A stretch of 64,000 bases of DNA, from the NCBI GenBank assembly GCA_005019695.1, contig RXID01015007.1, positions 868,001-932,000 of the forward strand, read 5' to 3'. The notes beneath the pieces were generated by a model, which was not told the DNA's origin, did no database searches, and saw nothing but the letters and a program-made list of their open reading frames with translations. The position numbers and the translations under genes were made by a program. The stretch's first letter is position 1. The number at the start of each line of letters is the position of its first letter. Shown one piece after another: positions 52,701 to 63,033 of this stretch. This stretch comes from Trichopus zeylanicus subsp. travancoricus (Eukaryota; Streptophyta; Magnoliopsida; Dioscoreales; Dioscoreaceae).

Positions 52701-53502
52701 TATTTATAAAAAAAATATTTAAGGTATCTATTTGTAAATGTATAAATATTAAACTTATAATTTAAATTTTTAAGTTTTAAAACCTTCAAAGTCATTTTTG
52801 TAAAATTTTATTCGAAAAATAACAAAGTTTAGACTTATTTATAAAAAAAATATTTAAGGTATCTATTTGTAAATGTATAAATATTAAACTTGTAATTTAA
52901 CTTTTTAAGTTTTAAAACCTTCAATGTATTTTTTATAAAATTTTATTTTTAAAATGATAAAATTCGGACTTATTTATAAATAAAAATATTCGAGAAGTCT
53001 ACTCATAAATGTATAAATATTAAATTTATGATTTAAATTTTTAAGTTTTAAAATCTCCAATGTCTTTTTTATAAAATTTTATTTAAAAAATAGAAAATTT
53101 TAGACTTATTTGTAAATAAAAATATTCAAGGAGTCTATTCCTAAACGTATAAATATTAAACTTATAATTTAAAATTTTATGAAAAATTTATTTGTAAATA
53201 ATTTAAAATATTATATTTGAAAAATAATGAAATTTAAACATATTTATAAATAAAATATTTCAAAGCTCTATTTGTAAATGTATAAATATGAAAATTGTTA
53301 TAATTTTGTGGAGGGTTTATTTGTAAATATTTAGGAGGAAGAGTGGGGGGTGAGAAGTTAAAAATTTTATGAGTTTAAATGAAAATTTTTTGTCAAACTT
53401 TTAATTAAATGACAATCAGAAATTATAAATAATAAAATTTAAAAGGAGATGAGTATAAATAAATACTAAAATTATGAGGGTTTTAATAAATAGAGCAAAT
53501 CT
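49740..53502. mobile_element. Second AT-rich giant fold-back element, about 3.8 kb
   Basis: It has the same build as 39892-42852. The left half (to about 52200) repeats a ~130-bp unit with AATAAGTCCAAATTTTATTA and CAAGTTTAATATTTGTATAT. The right half (52380-53350) repeats its reverse complement. The outer arms pair: TTATTTTATTTATCAAAAAT on the left corresponds to the reversed right end, and CAACTTCTCACC on the left to GGGGTGAGAAGTT at 53345. The core TTATTTAAT...AAAATTTCACTTTTACC at 49850-49890 matches the other elements. Exact ends are uncertain; CTAAAAATT and CTAAAAAGA are candidate flanking duplications (7 of 9). Confidence 0.62.
50860..52080. repeat. Segmental duplication of about 560 bp within the second fold-back element
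   Basis: Distinctive words recur in the same order: GGCCCCCTGAATA (50951 and 51571), CAATCCTTCGAATATA (51187 and 51824) and AGACCCATGTAATAA (51325 and 51959), each about 620-640 bp apart. Several ~130-bp units were therefore copied together as one block. Confidence 0.65.
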
Positions 53503-53509
53503 TAAAAAG

Positions 53510-54240
53510 TCCTAAAAAGATGAAAATTTTAAATAAAAACACACATAACAAAAAGGAGTCTGTGGCGGCAACGACCCATGGCTAGATTTGGACTAAGTCC
53601 AACAATATATCTCAATGTAATGGTTAAATATCAAGAGCTTTATGTCAAAATCCAAAAACGAAATGATTGAGCTTTGAATTCAAAAAATGGATTCAATTGA
53701 TGTTTTAGCAACAGCAACGACACCAATCCATTGAATTTAGACAGTTTGGATTTTCAATGGACCATAATATGTGTCGTAATTGTCACTAAAGTAGCTTTTT
53801 TTATTTCTGAATTTCATTCCTTAAATATACCTCAATACTGAGATGGAAAAAAAAAAATGAAAAGCTTTTTAGAAAAATAAAAAGTTTCTTGAGGACTGTT
53901 GAAAGCGTAGCATTCACTATTTATTTGATTGTATCGGCCTCTTAAAGATCCAAATCTATTAAGTTAATTTTCATTATTATTATGATTATGATGTTTGGTG
54001 TGATAAATTAATTTTACATTAAATTAGTAGATAAATAAAATCCGACACATATGTAATATAAAAAATCGCATATTTTATTAATTTACATTTTTAGTATAAT
54101 TTGATAATTTTATTATTTTGTATATGATCATGGTCTTCATTCTTTTATCTCAATTATAATTTTCGCCTCAAATTCGTATTTTCGTTTATTAAGGCTAGAT
54201 TTTGCTCTCTCGAGTGGTTTCGTCAAAATCTTTGTAACTC
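53510..54240. other. Intergenic, nothing recognised
   Basis: AT-rich sequence with no open frame, repeat boundary or RNA-like structure that can be supported. Confidence 0.5.
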
Positions 54241-54245
54241 TATAA

Positions 54246-54746
54246 GGGTCCGTTTGGTTTCGAATCAAAGTTAAGGTCAAAGTTAAAAAGAGAACTAAAG
54301 TATAAAAAGATAATCTGGTCAAAATTTTAGTATTTAGTTGCTAATCTAATTAGTGAATTATTCAAATTTTTTTGGACCATTTTACCCTCGGCTTCTGCTT
54401 TAAATTGCTTCCGATCCTCGCCGTCGACTCCGTCGTCTCAAACAAAGTACGCCACGAACTCTTCGTCTCCGATAAGCTACGCCGCGATCGAGATAGGGTT
54501 TCTGAGTGGCGGAGGATGAAGAAGAGAAATAAGGTTTCGTGGCTGGAGCGAGATCGGACGGTAGAAATAGGGTTTCGTGGCTGGAGCGAAATCGGACGGT
54601 AGAGATATACCAAGGGTATTTTAGTCATTTTACAGTTAAAATTTAATTAAATTATATAATGTTAGTTTGCTCAAATTTTTAATATTTAGATGATAGACCG
54701 ATCAGTATATGATGATCCTAATCTTGGTCCAAAAACAAACGGCGCC
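54246..54746. mobile_element. MITE, about 500 bp, same family as the one at 14768
   Basis: It begins GGGTCCGTTTGGTTTCGAAT; its right end, reversed, reads GGCGCCGTTTGTTTTTGG. The left inner sequence (AAAGTTAAGGTCAAAGTTAA) and the right end (GATCCTAATCTTGGTCC) parallel the ends of the 14768-15005 element. The GC-richer centre (54380-54600) has a short direct repeat (GGGTTTCGTGGCTGGAGCGA twice) and an incidental open frame. Target duplication is unclear. Confidence 0.5.
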
Positions 54747-54749
54747 AAA

Positions 54750-57217
54750 AGCATTTCATGAGACTCCTACAGCTCAGCAAAGATCACTCCGAACATTTAC
54801 TGCTTGAGGTCACATTAACTCGATGGGAGCTACTCCAAACTGGAGATAATTGAGCTTGATATCGGGTTGAACCAAACATTTGTTCACGAATTCAATTAAA
54901 AATCTCGGTGTATCGACATGGACGAAGAGCAAGAGTTCTTAATCAAAGCAATAGATTTAGGCACAACTCCAATTCCTTCCGTTGGAAACGAATCAAATTT
55001 GGGCTTTGCCGTATCCAAACAATCGCCAAAGTTTGACTCACAAAGGAGTCAATCCGTCAAAAGTCAAATATTGACGAAAAATTAGTCAAGATTGTCTCTA
55101 GAGCGGCAGCGCCCGATGAGGCTCGCAAATGCCGCCAAGACATAAAATTAGCCAAGCCCAATTAGAATTTTTTTAAAAAAATTATTTCTAATTATTAAAA
55201 AATTGAAAATTATTTTAGATAACGTATGTCTCAGGTGATCTGAAAAATTTTTCCTGAACATTAATTTTCAATCAATTTGATCGAAAACCAAAACATTGAA
55301 ATCCATGGTTTTATTTTCTCAAAAATTTAAATTCTCAACAAAATAAATATTAAAATTTTCAATTCTCAGGACTTGATTTTCCTGTAAAACATAAAAAAAA
55401 TATTTTTTAAATTGTGTAACGCTCTTGACGGTTGATAATAAAAAATGTCAATACAGTAAATTAGATTACAATACAAATGTAATGAAAACTTTATGAGTAA
55501 TTATATTAGTTTTCAATAATTTAATAGTTATTAGCTCGTGGTTTATGAAATTTGTTCAATGAAAAACCATCAACTAAAAAAATTTCAACTGATGGTCAAA
55601 TCTTTCCGATTGTGAATTGAAATAATAAATTCTGCTTTTAATTAATAATATATCACATATAACCCCTAAATTAAAAAATGATTAATTATTCCTTCCCAAA
55701 TTGTTGTTAATATATTAAAAAATTCTATGTCGTACAACCTCAGGTGAAATCTTGGACTTGTTTTTAAGTCGAGAAGACCAGATTGTTAGCTCATATGATA
55801 ATTTTTGAAGAAAAATTTGATATGAAAAATAAACAAATAAATTACAATTATAAACACTATTAATTTCAATATAAATGTTAACATAATGACATTTAAAATT
55901 TCAATCAATTAGAATCAATTCTTAATCAACTATAAATGTAAATAAGTAAAATAAATAAATAAAGAGTTTACCGTGATTTTTACATGATTTAAAAATCAAT
56001 CGCTCCTACTCCATAACTTTTATCTCATTTTGAAAGATCTGAATCACTCTACTCTTTGTTTAGACAAAAACAAATCTTTACAAAATACTCCAAATCGAGG
56101 TGTCATTTCTTTCGAGTGAAGTTAAATTTGTTGCTTTATTAGAGTGAAGCTATACTCATATAAACTGATCTTTCTCCTATCGAGAAAATTTACTCCACAC
56201 TAGAGCATTTGTATCCTCATATTTCTAGTACCTAGGAGTGTTTACAGCTGAAAAAAAATAAAAGATAATACATTTTAACTCTCACTATAATATCACTCAA
56301 AAGTTAAGAACATGGACAATGAGGATTTGCTCTGAAATTGAAAAATTTAGAGTATTTCTTGACTAAAAGGAATGGGGGGCTTAATCTCTCATCCAAATAA
56401 TAAATAAAGTTGTAAAAATATTTGAAAGAAGCTCAATTATGACTATTTATACTTTGGAGGTCAACATAAGCCGTTGGGAGCGAAATCTCACCATTTGATT
56501 TGCTCCAACAGTCAAAAAATTAATCATTAGTCATGCATATTTCACGGACCAAACATTCGATTCAGACAACCGGACGTTCGATTCTGTCAAACAATTTGCT
56601 AGTCAAATGTCCGGTTGTAAATCAGACATCTGATACTTTAACAAATGCTAAAGTAATTATTGTAACAATTACTATATCAATTGCTATAGAACCTTACGCG
56701 ATAAATGATTTAAAAAAAATAATCTCAAACACAAATTTTCGACTCGATTAAAACATATAAAATCTAAATCTATGATTTTAGAGTCAATCTCGCATCTTGA
56801 GCGTTTTTTTAGCTCCTAACTTGATTTTTAAACTTTATTTTCAAGTTATCATTTTCTTTATCTTTGAATCAACATCGTCAAGTTTTAATATCAACACTCG
56901 ATCCTTCACAAATATGGATAATCATTACAAATCCTGAAACTTATCAAAATCTAATAAACTTATTAAATACTAATTTGATTATCATCAAAATTCAAAAGAC
57001 AACACAAATTGCTATCAACTCATTTGGTCACCAAATATATTTAAAATTTTTTATTTTATCTATAAATTACAAATAACTTACTTTATATTTTAAATAAAAT
57101 TATTATTATAAGTAAAATTCAAATTTTTAACTTTTCGTTTCGGTATCGATTTCGATATCTAACGAAACTAATATGTTTCGAATGTTTTGGCCCATATCAA
57201 TCTATTTCAATTGTAGT
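54750..57217. other. Intergenic, probably decayed transposon sequence
   Basis: 2.5 kb of AT-rich sequence. Patches around 54760-55150 and 56460-56650 have more complex sequence (for example repeated CCGGA/TCCGG words near 56570 and 56610) but many stops. No gene supported. Confidence 0.45.
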
Positions 57218-58322
57218 TAAATTATTGGGATAATTACCTATAGTTCCCTGTAATTAGCCTTAATTACCTACAAACCCTCTAATTTCTGGAAGTACTCACA
57301 CCCCCTCTTTTCTCAAAATATTTACCTACAACCCCCTGATTGTTATTTAATTAAATTTTTCCCAAAAAATTTCGATTTTACCCTCGGTTATTTTTATAAT
57401 TAAATCCCTAAAAACTTATTTTTTTCTTATTTAACACCCCAAAATTCATTTTTTGCAAATAACACCCCTAAATTATTCTAATTTACAGAAAAATCTCCCA
57501 AATTCAGATTTTTGCAAATAACACCCCAAAATTATTTCGATTTACAGAAAAGTCTCCGAAATTATTGCGATGGCGGCGAGGGTGGCGGCGCGTGGGCGGC
57601 GACGCCGGAGGCCGGTGGTGGGAGTGGAGGCCGAGGCCAGCGCGCCGGCACGCGGGCGCAGACGGCCTCGGCACCTGGGCGCGGACGGCCAAGGCCGAGG
57701 CCGTCCCCCGCCGCGTGCCGAGGACGGAGGCCGAGGCCCTCCGCTCCCACGTGCTGGTGCACCGATGTGCCGGCCTCGGCCTTCGTCCCACGTGCCGAGG
57801 CAGTCCGCTCCCGCATGCCAGCGTGCCGGCCTCGACCTCTGTCCCCGGCAGGCGGGTGCGGACGACCTCGGCCTTGGCCGTCCGCGCCCGCGTGCCGGCG
57901 CGCCGGCCTCGGCCTCTGCTCCCGCAGCCGGCCTCCGGCGTCGCCACCCGTGCGCCGTCACCCTCGCCGCGATCGCAATAATTTCGGGGACTTTTCTGTA
58001 AATCGAAATAATTTCGGTGTGTTATTCGCAAAAATCCGCATTTCAAGGATTTTTCTGTAAATTGAAATAATTTCGGGGGTGGTATTTGCAAAAAAACCGA
58101 ATTTCGGGATGTTAAATAAGAAAAAAATAAAATTTCAGGGGTTTAATTGTAAAATTGATCAAGAGTAAAATCGAAATTTTTTGGGAAAATTTTGATTAAA
58201 TAACAATCAGTGGGTGTAGGTAAATATTTTGAGAAAAGAGAGGGTGTGGGTAATTCCGGAAATTACGGGAGTTGTAGGTAAGGCTAATTACAAGGGTTAT
58301 AGGTAATTATCTCTAAATTATT
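57218..58322. mobile_element. Mutator-like (MULE) fold-back element, 1087 bp, with perfect 9-bp target duplication
   Basis: The element proper is 57227-58313. It is flanked on both sides by TAAATTATT (57218-57226 and 58314-58322), the 9-bp duplication length typical of Mutator. Ends are GGGATAATTACCTATA and, reversed, GAGATAATTACCTATA. The inverted arms are very long: after ~340 bp of AT-rich sequence (TTGTTATTTAATTAAA, TTTCGATTTTACCCTC, ATTTACAGAAAAGTC) pairing continues into the GC-rich centre (GCGGCGAGGGTG; GGCGACGCCGGAGGCCGG). Almost the whole element is thus one palindrome of about 0.45-0.5 kb arms. It encodes no transposase. The overlapping Arg/Pro/Ala-rich open frames at 57504-58091 on both strands are by-products of the GC palindrome. 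Confidence 0.85.
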
Positions 58323-58856
58323 TTTAAATTTTTTTTATAAACTTCATCTTTAAATTTTAAAATATAAAAAGTTTTAAAATGTGAAAAGTATATATATATA
58401 CTATTTAAAAAATTATCAAAATAAAAAAAAATTGGTAAAAAATTTCTTAAAATACTGAAAAGTATTATTACAAGCTGATTCAAACCAAGGTAATCCGAAA
58501 TTAACACTTTAACCATTAAACTAAAAAAATACCTTTTTAATATAAAGATAATATACCGAAACATTTTAATTAGATTAATTGAAGACCCAACCATTTAGGC
58601 CGAAAGTTAAAACTTTATTTAATACATGGTTCAATGACTCTAAAAGAAACAAATTTTTTTCTTTCAAATGTCTCACGTTGAGCGACGATGCACGTGTTTT
58701 TGTGGGCTACCATGCTCTGCTGCGATCGGTCTCAGCAAATCTCATCAGATCCGTTGTTTGAACATTTTATACTGCATTATTGTTATAAAAAAGCTTGAAA
58801 AAGAGTGTGCAGCATATCAGAATAAATAAAAAACACGTGGCCACGAGAAAAGAATA
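58323..58856. other. Spacer between the two MULE elements
   Basis: AT-rich with short homopolymer runs. A slightly GC-richer stretch at 58670-58760 has no recognisable content. No gene seen. Confidence 0.5.
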
Positions 58857-59194
58857 TTAGGCTTTGGAATAATTACCTATAAGTCTCTATAATTAGTCTT
58901 AATTACGTACAACCCCTAAATTTTCGGAATTATCCACAACTCCCATTTTCAAAAATATTTACTCACACCCCCATTGTTATTTAATCAAAATTTTTAAAAA
59001 AAATTTCGATTTTACCCTCAGTTATTTTTATAATTAAACCCCTAAAAACTTTTTTTTTAATATTTTATGCCCCGAAATTCGGTTTTTTACAAATAACACC
59101 CCGAAATTACTCCGATTTACAGAAAAGTCCTTGAAATTCGGATTTTTGCAAATAAACCTCGAAAATTATTTCGATTTACAGCAAAGTCCTTGAA

Positions 59195-59620
59195 ATTTGA
59201 CGGCGGTGGGAGCGGAGGCGGAGGCAAGCGCACTGGCTCGCCGGCACCTGGGTGCGGACGGCCAAGGCCAAAGCCAAGGTCGTCCCTGCCCGCTCGCCGG
59301 CTCGCCACGCGGGACAGACGCCGAGGTCGGCGCGCCGGCAGCGGGAGCGGACGGCCTTGGCCTCGGCCTTGGCACGCGAGCGCGGACAGCCTCGGCCTTG
59401 GCCGTCCGCCATTCGCCGTCTGTGCCCTCAGTCCTCGGCACGCGGGGGCGAAACAGCCTCAACCTTGGCCGTCCACGCCCGCGTGCCGACGCGGCGGCCT
59501 CGGCCTCCGTCCCGCGTGCGAAGGCCGTCCGTTCCCGCGTGCCGGCGGGCCGTCCGGCCTCGGCCTCCGTCCCCGCGCGCGGGCGCGGACGCCGGTCGGC
59601 GATGGTCCGGCGAGAGTCTA
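59195..59620. repeat. GC-rich repetitive core (GGCC/CGGCC-rich)
   Basis: Words such as GGCCTCGGCCTTGGC, GCGCCGGCA and CGTCCGCGCCCG recur many times on both strands and are shared with the centre of the 57227-58313 element. Arg/Pro/Ala-rich frames in several phases simultaneously show that this is repetitive DNA, not a gene. Confidence 0.75.
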
Positions 59621-59639
59621 TTTGTAAAAATTAGTTTTA

Positions 59640-60930
59640 AAATAAATAAAATTTAGACTTATTTTTTTAAAAAAATGTTTAAGAGTCTATTTTTTAATGT
59701 ATAAATATTAAATTTGTATTTAGAAATTTAAAAATTATTAATGTCTATTTTGTAAAATTTTACTTAAAATATGATAAAAAATATAGACTTATTTATAAAT
59801 AAAAATATTGAAGGGGTCTATTTGTAAATGTATAACATGAAAGTTGTAATTTTGAATTTTAAGTTTTGAAATGTTCAATGACTTATTTGTAAAATTTACT
59901 TATAAAATAAATAAAATTTAGACTTATTTATAAATAAAAATATTTAAGGTGGTCTATTTTTAAATGTAAAAATAGTAAACTTGTAATTTGAATTTTTATA
60001 TTCTAAAACTTTCACTGTCTTTTTGTGAAAATTAATATTAAAAATGATTAAAATATTGATTTATTTAAAAAAATCAAGGGATCTATTTGTAAATGTACAA
60101 TATGAAAGTTATAATTTTAAATTTTAAGTTTTGAAAGTTTCAATGACTTATTTGTGAAATTTACTTATAAAATAAATAAAATTTGGACTTATTTATAAAG
60201 AAAAATATTAAACTAGGTCTATTTTTAAATGTAAAAATAGTAAACTTGTAATTTAAATTTTTAAATTTTAAAACTTTCACTGTTTTTTTTGTGAAAATTA
60301 ATATTAAAAATGATTAAAATATTGACTTATTTAAAAAAAAAATCAAGGGATCTATTTTGTAAATGTACAATATGAAAGTTGTAATTTTTTTAAATTTTGA
60401 AAGTTTCAATGACTTATTTGTAAAATTTGCTTATAAAATAAATAAAATTTGGACTTATTTATAAATAAAAATATTTAAGATGATCTATTTTTAAATGTAA
60501 AAATAGTAAACTTGTAATTTGGATTTTTAAATTTTAAAAATTTCACTGTCTTTTTGTGAAAATTATTATTAAAAATGATTAAAATATTGACTTATTTAAA
60601 AAAAATCAAGGGATCTATTTGTAAATGTACAATATGAAAGTTATAATTTTAAATTTTAAGTTTTGAAAACTTATTTGTAAAATTTACTTATAAAATAAAT
60701 AAAATTTGGACTTATTTATAAATAAAAATATTAAACGTGGTCTATTTTTAAATATAAAAATAGTAAACTTGTAATTTAAAATTTAAAATTTTAAAAGTTT
60801 CACTGTCTTTATTGTGAAATTTAATATTAAAAATAATTAAAATATTAACTTATTTAAAAAAAAATCGACGAATTTATTTGTAAATGTCCAATATGAAACT
60901 TATAATTTTAAATTAAAGTTCGATAATTAC
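59640..60930. repeat. AT-rich higher-order array, ~265-bp dimer of two ~130-bp units
   Basis: The word AATAGTAAAC starts at 59971, 60236, 60502 and 60759, spacings of 265, 266 and 257 bp. Between copies, two related but distinct half-units alternate: one with AAAATAGTAAACTTGTAATTT and CACTGTCTTTTTGTGAAAA, the other with GTACAATATGAAAGTT and TTTCAATGACTTATTTGT. Both resemble the ~135-bp unit of the AT-rich fold-back elements, but here they run in one direction only. Confidence 0.85.
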
Positions 60931-61317
60931 TTGGCCGCTTAGTTAATGCCATTTCAACCTCAATTGCATATTCTTATAACCCTGGGAAAGATTCATTTTA
61001 TAAAATTGCAAAAAAATGAAATCCACCTTGCTGACAAAGTAAGATGTTTCAAGACACAATTATTGCCCATTCATCTAAATCCTTTCCGTTATAACTTTTT
61101 CTGATTAAACAAGTTTAAAACACCTCTCGCTTAACCAAAAAACAACAACAAACAACTTAATCAGATTTACTGGGCTTATTTCACAAAAAAAAAAAAAGTG
61201 GTCATTAGCATGCTGCTCTCTAGTTTCTACAAACTTTCAACATGAGCAGGCGCTTTCATTTCCCAGCAGTTGCATGCCCCTAAAAAAATCATTCTTCAAC
61301 CCTGCAAAAAAAGATAT

Positions 61318-61763
61318 CTAGTGCTGTTCCTTGGAAGCATCGGTTTTCGGTGCTTGAGATTCCAACTCCTTCGGCTTGGGTCGCTCTGAGGACCTGGAAT
61401 CAACAGAAAAATGCAAGTAACTGATATAAATCTGAAAGCTCAAGGACTGCCGTATAAAATGTACTAGTAAGCTTCATAAACTGAGGGTAACCAGAGCACA
61501 TAATGCATCAAGTTTAGATTTCATTAACAGAATGAAACACAGAGAAGAAATACAAACAAAGTGAGCCTAATGACAAATGAAATAAATTTTAATGCTGTTA
61601 TAAACTCTTTTGGCACATAAGCCAACTTACTCTATTCAAAACCTAATTTTCAGTCTTCAAGAATAAAATAGAGCTAATGAAACAATGACTTTGATCACAT
61701 GAAACTAACATGAAAAGATTCCTTGATAACTCAGAATTACCTGCATCTAACAAAAGAAAAACC
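61318..61763 (-). pseudogene. Captured 3' end of a host gene, two apparent exons, family not recognised
   Basis: On the minus strand a candidate exon ending at 61763 (..LINTNKIMS) has an AG|GTTTTT donor. A TTCCAG acceptor precedes 61393, and the following 76-bp exon (61393-61318) reads SSERPKPKELESQAPKTDAS and then KEQH and a stop. The phases join (AG+G gives Arg). The charged, Ser/Lys-rich tail followed by a normal-looking 3' untranslated stretch down to about 60960 looks like the end of a real gene. It lies wholly inside the 4.16-kb MULE, so it is best read as captured sequence. I could not place the family. Confidence 0.5.
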
Positions 61764-61924
61764 TGCTCATGATCTTGTTGGTATTGATAAGCGTTGCCAA
61801 TTATTTGTCCATGAAATACTTATTTAACAAAATATGCAATTATCAGCCATCAAGAACTCCGTCCAACATCTTTGCAAGAAGCAAAGTAGTAACTCATGTT
61901 TGATAAAAAGGAACATCATTGATT

Positions 61925-62690
61925 ATGGACGGTGGGCTGGTGTCAGAGGCCGTCTGGGGGCCGAGGTGGGAGCGGTGGGTGGGTTCGAGGCCGTCGGGCG
62001 GGAAGGGGGTCTGAGGCCGTCGAACGGGAGAGGGGTGGGAGTTGTCGGAGGCCGTCTGGGGGCGGGGGCGGGAGCAATGGGTGGGTCCAAGGTCGTCGAG
62101 CGGGGAGCAGGTCCGAGGCCGTTGGGCGAGGAGGGGGTCTGAGGCCGTCGAGCGGGGAGCGGGTCCGAGGCTGTCGGCGGGGAGCGGGTCCGAGGCCGTC
62201 GGGCGGGGAGGGGGTCCGAGGGCGTCGGGCGGGGAGCGGGTTCGAGGCCGTCGGGCGGGGAGGGGGTCTGAGGCCGTCCGGCGACGGGCGGCTGGCAGAC
62301 GCCGGCTCAAGGGCGCGCGGCGCCAACGGGCGAGACCACCTGGCCTCTGGCGTCCGTGCCAAGGCGCCATCACGCGCAGACATCTGCCACCCGGCCTTCT
62401 TCCGCCGGGCGTCCTCGCCGGCCTTGGCCGCGAAGGAAAGGAGGGGTTCGGGGGGGGGGGGTTGGAAGGAGGTGGTGGCTTATTGAGGACGAAGGAGGGT
62501 GGCAGCGACGGCTCGAGGGCAGAGTAGGGGGTCAACGGCGACGGCGTGGGGGGCACGGCGCAGAGCAGCGATGGCGTGGGGGGCGCAGGGCAGCGACCGG
62601 ATGGCGATCTCCTCGCCGGCGGGGCAGCGACGGCAGCAGCTGCGGGGAGCGGCAGAGCAGAGCGGCGGAGGCGGCGCAAGTTCGGTTTAG
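61925..62690. repeat. GC-rich minisatellite and GC-rich flank inside the composite MULE
   Basis: From 61935 to 62285 a unit of about 26-27 bp (core GAGGCCGTCGGGCGGGGAG) repeats with small changes. Because 27 is a multiple of three, frames read as SEAVGRGGG-like or RPTASDPLP-like repeats on the two strands. The flank to 62690 includes a run of 12 G (62450-62461). No protein family is recognisable. Confidence 0.7.
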
Positions 62691-63033
62691 GGGTACAATA
62701 GGAAGGAGAGGGTTTTATAAGAAAATTTTGGGACTTTTTTGTAATTTGAAATAAGTTCGGGGTGTTATTTGCAAAAACCGGAATTTCGAGGACTTTTCTG
62801 TAAATCGGAGTAATTTTGGGGTGTTATTTAAAAAAAACCGAATTTCGGGGGTAAAATATTTAAAAAATAAGTTTTAGGGGTTTAATTGTAAAAATAACCG
62901 AGGGTAAAATCGAAATTTTTGAAAAAATTTTGATTAAATAATAATCAGGAGTGTAGGTAATTCCGGAAATCACGGGGTTGTACGTAATTAAGACTAATTA
63001 CAAAAATTTATAGGTAATTACCCCTTAGGCTTA

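Larger units (their letters stand above)
58857..63033. mobile_element. Composite Pack-MULE-like element, 4159 bp, with 9-bp target duplication
   Basis: The element proper is 58866-63024, flanked by TTAGGCTTT (58857-58865) and TTAGGCTTA (63025-63033), matching at 8 of 9 bases. Ends are GGAATAATTACCTATAA and, reversed, GGGGTAATTACCTATAA. Inverted arms of about 320 bp (58866-59190 and about 62730-63024) share the words of the 57227 element, including TTATTTAATCAAAATTTTT, TTTCGATTTTACCCT and TTTACAGAAAAGTC. Between the arms lie a GC-rich repeat core (59195-59620), a higher-order AT array (59640-60930), a gene-derived segment with apparent 3' exons (about 60960-61900) and a GC minisatellite (61925-62690). 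No transposase frame is present, so it is non-autonomous. The cargo suggests gene-fragment capture or nested insertions. Confidence 0.83.

Noticed and set aside
57504..58091. Long overlapping GC-rich open frames on both strands (up to 195 codons) as candidate genes
   Set aside because: Frames are open in several phases at once, have low-complexity Arg/Pro/Ala composition, and mirror each other because the DNA is a palindrome. No domain, splice or leader features.
61894..62679. 261-codon minus-strand frame rich in Pro, Ser and Arg
   Set aside because: It is a translation of a 27-bp minisatellite inside a transposon; the opposite strand is equally open.
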